A stretch of 13,707 bases of DNA from GCA-002790365 sp964486645. GTDB lineage: Bacteria > Bacteroidota > Ignavibacteria > Ignavibacteriales > Ignavibacteriaceae. The notes beneath the pieces are model-generated. The model worked only from the letters and a program-made list of their open reading frames with translations. It had not been told where the DNA came from and ran no database searches. The stretch is taken from contig CAZAOG010000074.1 of NCBI GenBank assembly GCA_964486645.1, positions 1-13,707 on the forward strand, in the 5' to 3' direction. Of this stretch, positions 1 to 6,656 are shown piece after piece (position 1 is the stretch's first letter; the number at the start of each line of letters is the position of its first letter). The translations under genes were made by a program, and so were the position numbers.

Positions 1-1652
1 TTTCTACCAAATTGTTTACTGTCTTTTCGCTTATTTTCAGATCCTTTTTTCGATGCAATTTCAAGAACAATTTTTCTTTTTTTGTATTCTTTATCTTTAA
101 ATGATTTAAGTAAAGTCCCTACAAATTTCTCGTCAATTTCAAAGAAAGAGAAGTTCTTTAATATTTCAATCTCGCCGATTTTTATATCCCGCACGCCTGT
201 AACATCGTTTATCAACCCTATTAAATCTGCGGGTTCAAGATTGTCGGTTTTTCCAAGGTTAATAAATAGACGTGCATATCCTGCAAGCGGTGTTTTAAAA
301 TCTCCGGAACTTTTTGAATCTTTCGGTTTGGACAAATCTTTTGAATTTTTATAATAATCGAGAAATCTGTTAAACTCCACCGACACGAATTTTTTTATCA
401 GTTCTTCGCGGTCAAGCCATTCAAGTTTTTTATAAATCTCCGGTAAGAATGAATCAATCTGCGTATCGTTTACAGCTACTTTTTCCATTTTATCGATAAG
501 ATGAAAAAGCTGTTTTTCGCAAATATCTTTTCCCAAAGGAACCGATAAATATTCAAACTGCTTGTCTATCTGTTTCTCAATAAGTTTAAGCTTATGTTTT
601 TCTTTTAAGTTTGCAATAACCACGGAAGTCCCGGTTCTGCCTGCGCGTCCCGTTCTGCCGCTGCGGTGTGTATATATTTCCGTTTCATCGGGAAGATTGT
701 AATTTATAATATGCGTCAGCTCATCAACATCCAATCCGCGTGCCGCTACATCCGTTGCGACTAAAAGCTTTATATGTTTTAAACGGAATTTTTTCATAAC
801 CGCATCGCGCTGCGCCTGCGAAAGATCTCCGTGAAGTGCATCGGCATTGTACCCGTCTTTTAAAAGTTTTTCAGCTACTTCCTGGGTTTCCCGTCTTGTA
901 CGGCAAAAAACAATTCCATAAATATTCGGGTGATAATCCACTACCCTTTTTAACGCGAGATACCTTTCCCTTGCGTGAACCATGTAGCATACATGTTCTA
1001 CATTTTCAGCACCCACATTTTGTTTGCCGATAGTAATTTCAAGAGGTTTTTTCATAAACTTATTTGCAATTTTTCTAATTTCCTTCAGCATAGTAGCAGA
1101 AAAAAGTAATGTGTTCTTATCAGCCGGGGTTTCTTTTAAAATGGCTTCGATATCTTGTCTGAAGCCCATGTTCAGCATCTCATCGGCTTCATCGAGGACA
1201 ATAGTTTTTATTTTTGAAATATCAATTTTTTTCCTTTTGATTAAATCAATCAATCTGCCCGGAGTTGCGGAAATGATATGTGCGCCTTTTTTCAGCAGAA
1301 CTATCTGTCTTTCTATACTTGTTCCGCCGAAGACGGCAACTATTTTAATATCTTCAACGTATTTTGCATAACTTCTTAAATCTTCGGCAATTTGAATACA
1401 AAGCTCTCGTGTTGGGGCAAGTATCAAGTACTGTGTTTTTTTCTTCGATGTATTGGTATTCTGAATTAACGGCAGCCCGAATGCCGCAGTTTTACCTGTG
1501 CCGGTTTGTGCCAGTCCTATTAGGTCTCTGGATTCATTACTTAAAAGGTGAGGAATTACTTTTTCTTGTACAGGCATTGGTGTTTTGAAACCCAATTCAT
1601 ATATAGCTTTTAGTATATTCTTCTCAATCCCTGCTTCTTCAAACGTTATCAT
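1..1652 (-). CDS. deaD: DEAD-box ATP-dependent RNA helicase, DeaD/CsdA type (3' end beyond window)
   Basis: ATP-dependent RNA helicase that unwinds structured RNA in the cytoplasm; in this family it serves ribosome assembly, mRNA turnover and growth in the cold. The open frame runs from ATG at 1652 to the window edge without a stop, giving about 550 residues. Visible motifs: Q-motif near residues 24-30 (TPMPVQE), Walker A AQTGTGKT (K54), PTREL, TPGRL, DEAD at 154-157, SAT, VFCRTRR, ATDVAARGLD, and HRSGRTGR starting at H329. A C-terminal domain from about residue 456 (GYARLFINLGK) to about 527 matches the DbpA-type RNA-binding fold. A Lys-rich tail follows and is cut by the window. The start is supported by AAGGAC (1656-1661) three bases upstream. 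It is divergent from an RRM protein gene. The helicase call is near certain; the exact name (deaD, csdA or a related paralogue) is less so. Confidence 0.95.
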   Translation of the reverse strand, partial: MITFEEAGIEKNILKAIYELGFKTPMPVQEKVIPHLLSNESRDLIGLAQTGTGKTAAFGLPLIQNTNTSKKKTQYLILAPTRELCIQIAEDLRSYAKYVEDIKIVAVFGGTSIERQIVLLKKGAHIISATPGRLIDLIKRKKIDISKIKTIVLDEADEMLNMGFRQDIEAILKETPADKNTLLFSATMLKEIRKIANKFMKKPLEITIGKQNVGAENVEHVCYMVHARERYLALKRVVDYHPNIYGIVFCRTRRETQEVAEKLLKDGYNADALHGDLSQAQRDAVMKKFRLKHIKLLVATDVAARGLDVDELTHIINYNLPDETEIYTHRSGRTGRAGRTGTSVVIANLKEKHKLKLIEKQIDKQFEYLSVPLGKDICEKQLFHLIDKMEKVAVNDTQIDSFLPEIYKKLEWLDREELIKKFVSVEFNRFLDYYKNSKDLSKPKDSKSSGDFKTPLAGYARLFINLGKTDNLEPADLIGLINDVTGVRDIKIGEIEILKNFSFFEIDEKFVGTLLKSFKDKEYKKRKIVLEIASKKGSENKRKDSKQFGR

Positions 1653-1705
1653 TTTGTCCTTATTTATTTAAAAAAAAATTATCTAAGTAATTTAGGCAAG
1701 TATTT

Positions 1706-1720
1706 ACTATAAAGTATAGT
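1706..1720. repeat. 15-base AT palindrome ACTATA-AAG-TATAGT
   Basis: Perfect inverted repeat with 6-base arms and a 3-base centre, about 55 bases upstream of the helicase start codon. It could be an operator overlapping the helicase promoter, or simply -10-like hexamers on both strands. The AT richness of the region makes a chance occurrence possible. Confidence 0.4.
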
Positions 1721-1873
1721 TATTTTTTATTTATCAACGGCCGGGTTCGGTGCAAAAATAAATTGAGTGTATCGGAAAAAAATTAAATTGCACAGATGCT
1801 GTAGCCGGAGTTAAGATAAATAAATCATATTGGAAATTGGAGACCTAAAATTTGTACGTTTTAATTAATTTTA

Positions 1874-1902
1874 TTGTATTAACATTAAATATATAGTATA
1901 TT
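1874..1902 (+). promoter_or_regulatory. Candidate sigma70-type promoter for the RRM gene
   Basis: TTGTAT at 1874-1879, a spacer of exactly 17 bases, and TATATT at 1897-1902. This would start transcription near 1909 and leave a leader of about 55 bases before the TTG start. The match is moderate (4/6 and 5/6), the background is very AT-rich, and Bacteroidota-type sigma factors use different boxes, so this is a candidate only. Confidence 0.35.
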
Positions 1903-1952
1903 TCAAATAAATAAGTTAATTACAATATCTACTATCGGTACAATTCTAATCA

Positions 1953-1958
1953 AAGGAG
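1953..1958 (+). promoter_or_regulatory. Shine-Dalgarno AAGGAG deciding a TTG start
   Basis: AAGGAG lies six bases before TTG at 1965. It is the only well-placed ribosome-binding site in this stretch, and the TTG begins the RRM fold exactly (MNIYVGNLP), so the gene uses the rare TTG initiator. Confidence 0.75.
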
Positions 1959-1964
1959 TTTAAA

Positions 1965-2264
1965 TTGAATATTTATGTTGGAAATCTTCCAAGAACGACT
2001 AACGAAGATACGGTCCGTAAACTTTTTGAAACATACGGAGACGTTGCAGAAGTAAAATTAATTAAAGATCAATTTACGGAAGAACTCCGAGGATTTGGAT
2101 TTATAACTATGCCTTCTAATGCAGACGGAAAAAAAGCGATTCAGGAACTAAATGACAGCGACTTAGAAGGACGGTCAATGGTTGTGAACGAAGCCAGACC
2201 GCGAAAAGATCGATTTTCCAAAGGCGGCGGCGGCGGGCGCAGAGGCGGATTTCGAGATTCGTAA
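1965..2264 (+). CDS. RRM-domain RNA-binding protein with Gly-rich tail
   Basis: Small single-RRM protein (99 residues) expected to bind single-stranded RNA in the cytoplasm. RNP2 is IYVGNL at residues 3-8 and RNP1 is RGFGFITM at 42-49, both with the aromatic residues that stack on RNA bases. The RRM ends near residue 80 and is followed by a basic, Gly-rich tail (GGGGGRRGG), encoded partly by a short run of GGC codons around 2222-2236. Size and layout match the Rbp proteins of cyanobacteria and similar bacterial proteins, several of which are cold-induced. It starts with TTG, supported by a strong Shine-Dalgarno. It is divergent from a DEAD-box helicase, which fits a shared role in RNA structure or cold adaptation. 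It is convergent with the acyl-CoA dehydrogenase gene, and the 69-base gap between them shows no clear terminator. Function beyond RNA binding is inference. Confidence 0.93.
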   Translation: MNIYVGNLPRTTNEDTVRKLFETYGDVAEVKLIKDQFTEELRGFGFITMPSNADGKKAIQELNDSDLEGRSMVVNEARPRKDRFSKGGGGGRRGGFRDS

Positions 2265-2333
2265 GTAAGTCGGAACACCATTAACTTATCTTGCCGTCCG
2301 TAAAGTTGAAGGATAGTTTCCGCATCCCAATTA

Positions 2334-3584
2334 CTATTCGTAAACTTTTTCTTCTTCCTGATGCGAGTTGGGAGAATCTTTTTCAACGTCGCGGACATTT
2401 TCCTTTGCGTATATTTTATGAAATTCCTTGTACCATTCGGTTTGAATTATAAGCTGCATAATTTCATTAGTACCTACCCAAATCATTGAGAGTCTAATAT
2501 CGCGAAGTATTCGTTCAAGGGGGTAAATATTGGTATATCCTATTCCGCCAACAACCTGCATACTTTTGTTAACTATCTCCCAGGCTGCTTCGCTTGTAAC
2601 TTTTTTCGATTGCGATACCATTCGTCTGATGCGTCCCGGATCGGTTTTGCCCGAATCAATTGCAAGGCAGGTGCTGTAAACAAGTGATCGAGCAGTATCG
2701 AGCAAAGTAATACAATCGGCAACATTAAAACCAACAGCCTGAAAATTTTGAATAGGCTGTCCGAATGCCTTACGCCGGGAAGTATAGCGTGTTGCTATTT
2801 CAAGAGCCGGTCTGACTGCTCCTATAGTCATAGCCGAAGTTCCCAAACGTTCGGGAATCATCATATGCTGGAAAACATCGAAACCACCGTTGATGCCGTT
2901 GAGGACAAAACGTTCCGGAACCTTCACATCTTTCAGCAGCAGGCGTCCGGCACCTCCTCCGCGGACTCCCATAAGTCCGTATAAATATTTAGTTTCCAAT
3001 CCTTTGGAATTTTTGGGAACCATAAACGCGGATAAACGTTTATGAGGCGCGGCGTCCGGATCGGTAACGGCGTAGATTAAAAACCAGTCCGCTCCTTCGG
3101 CACCGACGATAAATCGTTTCTGTCCGTTTATCACCCATTCATCTCCCTTTTTAACTGCACGAGTAGTTGCACCGAAAAAATCGGAACCTCCCCTTGGTTC
3201 GGTTAAGCCTTCGGCGGCATAAACTTCGCCTTTTAACAAAGGAACCACAATTTTCTGTTTCAGTTCCTCCGAGCCGAATTTAACTATTGCATCGCAAACC
3301 AAATCGGCGCCTACTCCCCAAAGGCAAGCAAGGGAATAGCTTGCAACTCCGATTTCTTCGGCAACAATTGTGTTATCCACCCAGGTTAGTCCCCTGCCAC
3401 CGTATTCTTTGGGAATTCTAATCCCCAGCAGATTTCTTTTCCCTGCTTCTTTAAGGTACTCGTGCGGAAATTGGATTTTTTCGGCATCCATATCCAAAAT
3501 CATTTCTTTGGGAACCCAGTTGGTAAAGTCTCTAACTTCATCCCGCAGTTTTTTCTGTTCTTCGGACATTATAAAATCAAACAT
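2334..3584 (-). CDS. Acyl-CoA dehydrogenase family flavoprotein
   Basis: FAD enzyme predicted to oxidise an acyl-CoA to the trans-2-enoyl-CoA and pass electrons to electron-transfer flavoprotein. It has 416 residues, normal for the family. Visible landmarks: LTEPRGGSD (127-135), which contacts FAD and substrate; VNGQKRFI-type beta-domain sequence near 151-159; RRKAFGQPIQNFQAV (270-284) of the FAD/dimer interface; QVVGGIGY (343-350); RDIR (361-364); WVGTNEI (369-375). At the position of the MCAD catalytic Glu (Y-E-G-T) this protein has Val370. Glu245 in PERLG instead fits the base position of isovaleryl-CoA and long-chain acyl-CoA dehydrogenases. The start is ATG at 3584, because AAGGAG lies six bases upstream; an in-frame TTG at 3599 would put that site inside the gene. 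Substrate is not determined. The upstream neighbour on the same strand is an aldehyde dehydrogenase, 175 bases away. Confidence 0.93.
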   Translation of the reverse strand: MFDFIMSEEQKKLRDEVRDFTNWVPKEMILDMDAEKIQFPHEYLKEAGKRNLLGIRIPKEYGGRGLTWVDNTIVAEEIGVASYSLACLWGVGADLVCDAIVKFGSEELKQKIVVPLLKGEVYAAEGLTEPRGGSDFFGATTRAVKKGDEWVINGQKRFIVGAEGADWFLIYAVTDPDAAPHKRLSAFMVPKNSKGLETKYLYGLMGVRGGGAGRLLLKDVKVPERFVLNGINGGFDVFQHMMIPERLGTSAMTIGAVRPALEIATRYTSRRKAFGQPIQNFQAVGFNVADCITLLDTARSLVYSTCLAIDSGKTDPGRIRRMVSQSKKVTSEAAWEIVNKSMQVVGGIGYTNIYPLERILRDIRLSMIWVGTNEIMQLIIQTEWYKEFHKIYAKENVRDVEKDSPNSHQEEEKVYE

Positions 3585-3590
3585 GTAATT

Positions 3591-3596
3591 CTCCTT
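3591..3596 (-). promoter_or_regulatory. Shine-Dalgarno AAGGAG of the acyl-CoA dehydrogenase
   Basis: AAGGAG on the minus strand, six bases before ATG at 3584. It fixes the start there and rules out the in-frame TTG 15 bases upstream. Confidence 0.8.
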
Positions 3597-3716
3597 CAAT
3601 ATTTATCATTTTTTTTCGCTGACTGACGGCTCGGCATTTCATCCGTTATACTCAACCAATTTATCTACCGGAGGCAGAGTTTCAGCACAGGTGAGCTTAT
3701 CCGCCTTTGTTTAGAT

Positions 3717-3734
3717 ATTTTACTTATGTAAAAT
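3717..3734 (-). repeat. AT hairpin ATTTTAC-TTAT-GTAAAAT after the aldehyde dehydrogenase
   Basis: Perfect 7-base arms around a 4-base loop, about 26 bases beyond the aldehyde dehydrogenase stop. No U-run follows on the minus strand, so it is not a classical terminator. It may be a weak transcript end or an operator for the downstream acyl-CoA dehydrogenase gene. Confidence 0.45.
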
Positions 3735-3759
3735 TTATGCTCATTCATACTACGTACTA

Positions 3760-5142
3760 TCATTTCATTATCCTACGAATAGTTTTAATTTTCTTTTTAT
3801 AAGGAGGATAGATAAGTGATAAGTCGAACCAAGAAGCTGCTTTTAAAATGCTTTTCTTATGTGAGAAACGCTCAAAGCCGTAAAATCCATGATAGCTTCC
3901 GGTTCCGCTTTCCCCTACACCTCCAAACGGCAGATTGGGATTTACCAAATGCTGCAAGCAGTGATTAACACACCCGCCGCCAAACTGAATACCCGAAATC
4001 AATTTATTTTGTACGGTTTTACTTTCACTGAAAATATAGCAGGCAAGAGGATATTGAGGAAGCTTAGATACAGTATCGAATATTTCGTTAAAATTATTAT
4101 ATTCCAGCACCGGCAGAACAGGTCCGAATATTTCTTCAGCCATAATTTTATCATTCAATGTAACATTTTTCATAACCGTCGGAGCAATATATCTGTCCGC
4201 CTTGTTGAACTGACCTCCGACTATAACTTTATCTTGGTCAATTAGATTTACAATTCTACTATGATGCCGTTCGTTTACTATCCGCCCGAAATCAGGGGAT
4301 AACGAAGCATCTTCGCCGTATATATCAATTATACGCTGCTTTATCTTCACAAGAAATTCATCCATTACACTTTGATGAACCATCACGTAGTCGGGAGCGA
4401 CGCATGTTTGACCTGCGTTCAAAAATTTGCCGTAAACTATGCGGTTAACGGCAATGTGCAGGTTAGCATCGGAATGAACGATACAAGGACTCTTACCTCC
4501 TAATTCCAATGTTACGGGAGTTAAGTGTTTGGCTGCGGCTTCCATAACTATTGAGCCTACTCTCGGACTTCCGGTAAAGAAAATATGATCAAATTTTTGC
4601 TTCAATAATAATTCGGTCTCCCGTACTTTGCCCGGAATATATGCAACGTATTCGGGATCAAATATTTCGTCGATAAGTTTTTGAATTTCCAAACTGCAGG
4701 CAGGAGTTAATTCGGAAGTTTTAATTACAGCGGTATTCCCCGCCGCAATGGCAGCTACTAACGGGGCAAAGGTCAGTCCGATTGGGTAATTGAACGGGGA
4801 GATAATCAAATTTACGCCGAGAGGTGTAAATAGTATTCGGCTTGCCGCAGGTTGGGCAAGCAACGGGGTTTTTATCTTTTTTGGTTTAATCCATTTTTTT
4901 AAATGTTTTATTGTGTTGGTCAAATCATATAAGACGAATCCGGTTTCAGTAGCATACGATTCAAATCCGGATTTCCCTAAATCATCTTTAAGAGCGGCGC
5001 TAAATTTACTCTCAAACTTTTTAATTCCCTCTTTAAGTTTTAGTAATTGATTGATCCTGAAATCATATTTATGCGTAACCGAAGAATTAAAGAAGATGTG
5101 CTGTCTATTGATAATTTCTATTATTTCTTTTTCATCTTTCAT
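3760..5142 (-). CDS. Aldehyde dehydrogenase, class 3 / fatty aldehyde dehydrogenase type
   Basis: NAD(P)-dependent oxidation of aldehydes to carboxylic acids. At 460 residues it has the short class-3 length (about 450) rather than the roughly 500 of classes 1 and 2. Visible catalytic features: SPFNYP with oxyanion Asn118, Lys141 (IKTSE) for the cofactor, FTGSPRVG (189-196) of the nucleotide fold, general base Glu213 in LELGGKSP, nucleophile Cys247 in NAGQTCVAPDY, EEIFGPVLP, and the C-terminal class-3 signature PFGGVGESGTGSYHG followed by FSHKKS. There is no C-terminal membrane anchor, unlike mammalian ALDH3A2; the end is basic. ATG at 5142 gives a full N-terminus, but there is no clear Shine-Dalgarno and a small palindrome sits just upstream. 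An acyl-CoA dehydrogenase gene lies downstream on the same strand, which suggests fatty aldehyde/acid breakdown, though the gap is wide for an operon. The substrate is inferred. Confidence 0.94.
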   Translation of the reverse strand: MKDEKEIIEIINRQHIFFNSSVTHKYDFRINQLLKLKEGIKKFESKFSAALKDDLGKSGFESYATETGFVLYDLTNTIKHLKKWIKPKKIKTPLLAQPAASRILFTPLGVNLIISPFNYPIGLTFAPLVAAIAAGNTAVIKTSELTPACSLEIQKLIDEIFDPEYVAYIPGKVRETELLLKQKFDHIFFTGSPRVGSIVMEAAAKHLTPVTLELGGKSPCIVHSDANLHIAVNRIVYGKFLNAGQTCVAPDYVMVHQSVMDEFLVKIKQRIIDIYGEDASLSPDFGRIVNERHHSRIVNLIDQDKVIVGGQFNKADRYIAPTVMKNVTLNDKIMAEEIFGPVLPVLEYNNFNEIFDTVSKLPQYPLACYIFSESKTVQNKLISGIQFGGGCVNHCLQHLVNPNLPFGGVGESGTGSYHGFYGFERFSHKKSILKAASWFDLSLIYPPYKKKIKTIRRIMK

Positions 5143-5147
5143 AATAT

Positions 5148-5158
5148 AACCGCCGGTT
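5148..5158. repeat. 11-base palindrome AACCG-C-CGGTT next to the aldehyde dehydrogenase start
   Basis: Perfect odd palindrome with 5-base arms ending five bases before the ATG at 5142. On the mRNA it occupies the place where a ribosome-binding site should be. It could be an operator or a small structure limiting translation; chance is also possible for such short arms. Confidence 0.3.
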
Positions 5159-5387
5159 TTTGTATAACGGTGCTGTAAATAACTTGCCTTATTGAGCGGC
5201 GATACAACTTAAGATACGGCATTAAAAGTTAATAAAATATTTAATTAACTAAATAAATTAAAAATACAATGTTAAATGAAAAACGTAAAACCGAAAATTT
5301 GTACAAAACCCCCGGCGATTTTGCAGCTTGCTTGTCTGTGCAGGGGTATCCGGCTGATTTTTTTGTTAAAATTTTTTTATGAAGTTA

Positions 5388-5885
5388 CTAATCGGTTCTT
5401 CCAATATATTGGTCACTTGCTCTTAGCAATAGAAATTTATTCTCTGACATAATCCTTACGATAACATCAACATATACATTAGGCCCCCACTTTGGACCTT
5501 CACGCACAATTTTTGCAATTCTATATGATTTTAATTCAGATGGTGATAAATTTCCATCGGTAAAAAAAGATTTCCATACTTGATTGTTATATACAATGTA
5601 AACAGCATTTGCAATAATTGATGAAGATATAACGGAACTATCAACTGTTTCAATGTAAACCAAAGCAATTAATGGTTTCCCGTTTGGGGGACTAATCGGT
5701 TGAAAATCTCTCCACATATAAGTTGATAATATCAACTTTTGATTTTCGATATTCAATGTATCCGGTGCAGACAACAATGTTTCCATAGGTATATCCGGCG
5801 GAGCAGAAACAGGATTTGAACATTGAAAAAGAAATGACGAAATAAATAGAATTAAAATAAAATATGAAAAATTATTTTTTTTCAT
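5388..5885 (-). CDS. Hypothetical lipoprotein
   Basis: Unrecognised protein of 165 residues. The N-terminus is a lipoprotein signal: MKKNNF, a hydrophobic stretch (residues 8-20), then L-F-Q-C with the lipidated Cys at 22. The bulky FQ before Cys is outside the strict proteobacterial lipobox but common in Bacteroidota-like bacteria. The mature part begins with a Pro/Ser-rich linker and is then mostly alternating hydrophobic/polar, suggesting a small beta-rich periplasmic domain; a single Cys means no disulfides. I chose ATG at 5885. An in-frame TTG at 5900 would place charged residues and the purine-rich GGGA before the signal. Its base composition looks more AT-rich than the enzyme genes around it. 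It stands alone, with 245 bases before the next gene on one side and 175 on the other. No function can be assigned. Confidence 0.75.
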   Translation of the reverse strand: MKKNNFSYFILILFISSFLFQCSNPVSAPPDIPMETLLSAPDTLNIENQKLILSTYMWRDFQPISPPNGKPLIALVYIETVDSSVISSSIIANAVYIVYNNQVWKSFFTDGNLSPSELKSYRIAKIVREGPKWGPNVYVDVIVRIMSENKFLLLRASDQYIGRTD

Positions 5886-5944
5886 TTCAATTATTCCCAA
5901 TTATCTATTTGAACGTAAAGCGGCTTTGCTTTTCACCCTCTTGC

Positions 5945-5969
5945 CCCGACTTGGTCGAGCCAAGGCGGG
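5945..5969. repeat. GC-rich imperfect palindrome between pncA and the lipoprotein gene
   Basis: Arms CCCG and CTTGG pair with CCAAG and CGGG across a TCGAG loop, with one A/G mismatch between the two stem segments: 9 paired bases in 25. It is much GC-richer than its surroundings. It lies about 92 bases after the pncA stop and 60 before the lipoprotein start. No U-run follows on either strand, so it is not a standard terminator. It looks more like a dispersed palindromic repeat unit. Confidence 0.5.
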
Positions 5970-6060
5970 AAGGTTGTGTCAATTTCCGTAAGTAGAAGGA
6001 TAATATTCTGTGTAAAGTGATTTAATAATTTCGGTTCAACAAAATAAAATACAAACTTAC

Positions 6061-6642
6061 TCAGTTAAGACTTATACCTTCCGTAATTCCGCCGGTAGGT
6101 TTCAGGTCTTCGCTCGTTAGTATTGTTGCACCTGCTTTTTCCATTTCTTCAAAGGCATCTTCAAAGTCGCCTTCGTTTTGTCTTATACCTTCCACCGCGT
6201 CTTTTATAACGTAGGTTTTAAATCCGTTTTTAATAGAATCAAAAACCGTTGACATAACACAATATTCAGCGGTAAGTCCTGCGACAAAAAGTTCATCCAC
6301 GTTTTTACTTTTCAGATATTCAACTAAATCTATATTTGTAGCTTCAAATGCGGAATATCCGTCGTCGATATTTCTCGTACCTTTTGCAAATATTTCATCA
6401 AATTTGTCTTTGTCCAATTCTTCCGGAAAGTCGGCACCTTTCGTATTCTGCACACAATGTTCCGGCCATTTATTAAAATGTACCGTTACTTTAGGATGCC
6501 AATCACGCGAAGCAATTATAATAGAAAAATTCTTCATTATTTTATTTATAACGGGAACCACCTTATCGCCCTGAGGAGCAGGTAAAGCACCTCCGGGACA
6601 AAAATCATTCTGTACGTCTACAATTAACAATGCTCTGTTCAT
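6061..6642 (-). CDS. pncA: Nicotinamidase
   Basis: Cytoplasmic isochorismatase-fold amidase that hydrolyses nicotinamide to nicotinate and ammonia, the first step of the Preiss-Handler NAD salvage route. It has 193 residues, typical for PncA. The full active site is visible: Asp9 in VDVQNDF, Lys87 in AKGT and nucleophile Cys128 in AEYCV form the triad, and Asp47, His49 (SRDWH) and His62 (WPEHCVQ) are the metal ligands. FCPGGAL (14-20) is the usual nicotinamidase signature and separates it from isochorismatases and N-carbamoylsarcosine amidases. ATG at 6642 starts directly at the conserved beta strand; no strong Shine-Dalgarno is visible. It begins 14 bases after the pncB stop, so the two are almost certainly one transcript, and translation may be coupled. 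Pyrazinamidase side activity is expected of the family but not visible. Confidence 0.97.
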   Translation of the reverse strand: MNRALLIVDVQNDFCPGGALPAPQGDKVVPVINKIMKNFSIIIASRDWHPKVTVHFNKWPEHCVQNTKGADFPEELDKDKFDEIFAKGTRNIDDGYSAFEATNIDLVEYLKSKNVDELFVAGLTAEYCVMSTVFDSIKNGFKTYVIKDAVEGIRQNEGDFEDAFEEMEKAGATILTSEDLKPTGGITEGISLN

Positions 6643-6656
6643 CTTATTAACATTTT

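Larger units (their letters stand above)
1653..1964. other. 312-base divergent intergenic region between helicase and RRM genes
   Basis: No open frame of interest on either strand. The region must carry both promoters, for the helicase (leftward) and the RRM gene (rightward). It contains an AT palindrome at 1706-1720, a GC-richer patch around 1738-1752, and a fair sigma70-like promoter for the RRM gene at 1874-1902. For the helicase, TTGATA on the minus strand (about 1739-1734) lies upstream of TATACT and TATAGT hexamers, but the spacings (13 and 20) are poor, so I do not call a promoter there. Confidence 0.6.

Noticed and set aside
2265..2333. Terminator between the convergent RRM and acyl-CoA dehydrogenase genes
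   Set aside because: No stem of useful length with a T-run on either strand in this 69-base gap.
3582..3599. In-frame TTG start five codons upstream for the acyl-CoA dehydrogenase
   Set aside because: It would place the strong AAGGAG inside the gene; ATG at 3584 is six bases from that site and matches the family N-terminus.
3577..3642. Minus-strand 21-codon frame ending inside the acyl-CoA dehydrogenase start (possible leader peptide)
   Set aside because: No ribosome-binding site and no residue pattern typical of a leader peptide; such a short frame is expected by chance.
5290..5370. GC-rich runs after the lipoprotein stop as a rho-independent terminator
   Set aside because: GGGGG followed by TTTT on the minus strand is suggestive, but I could not find a convincing continuous stem before it.
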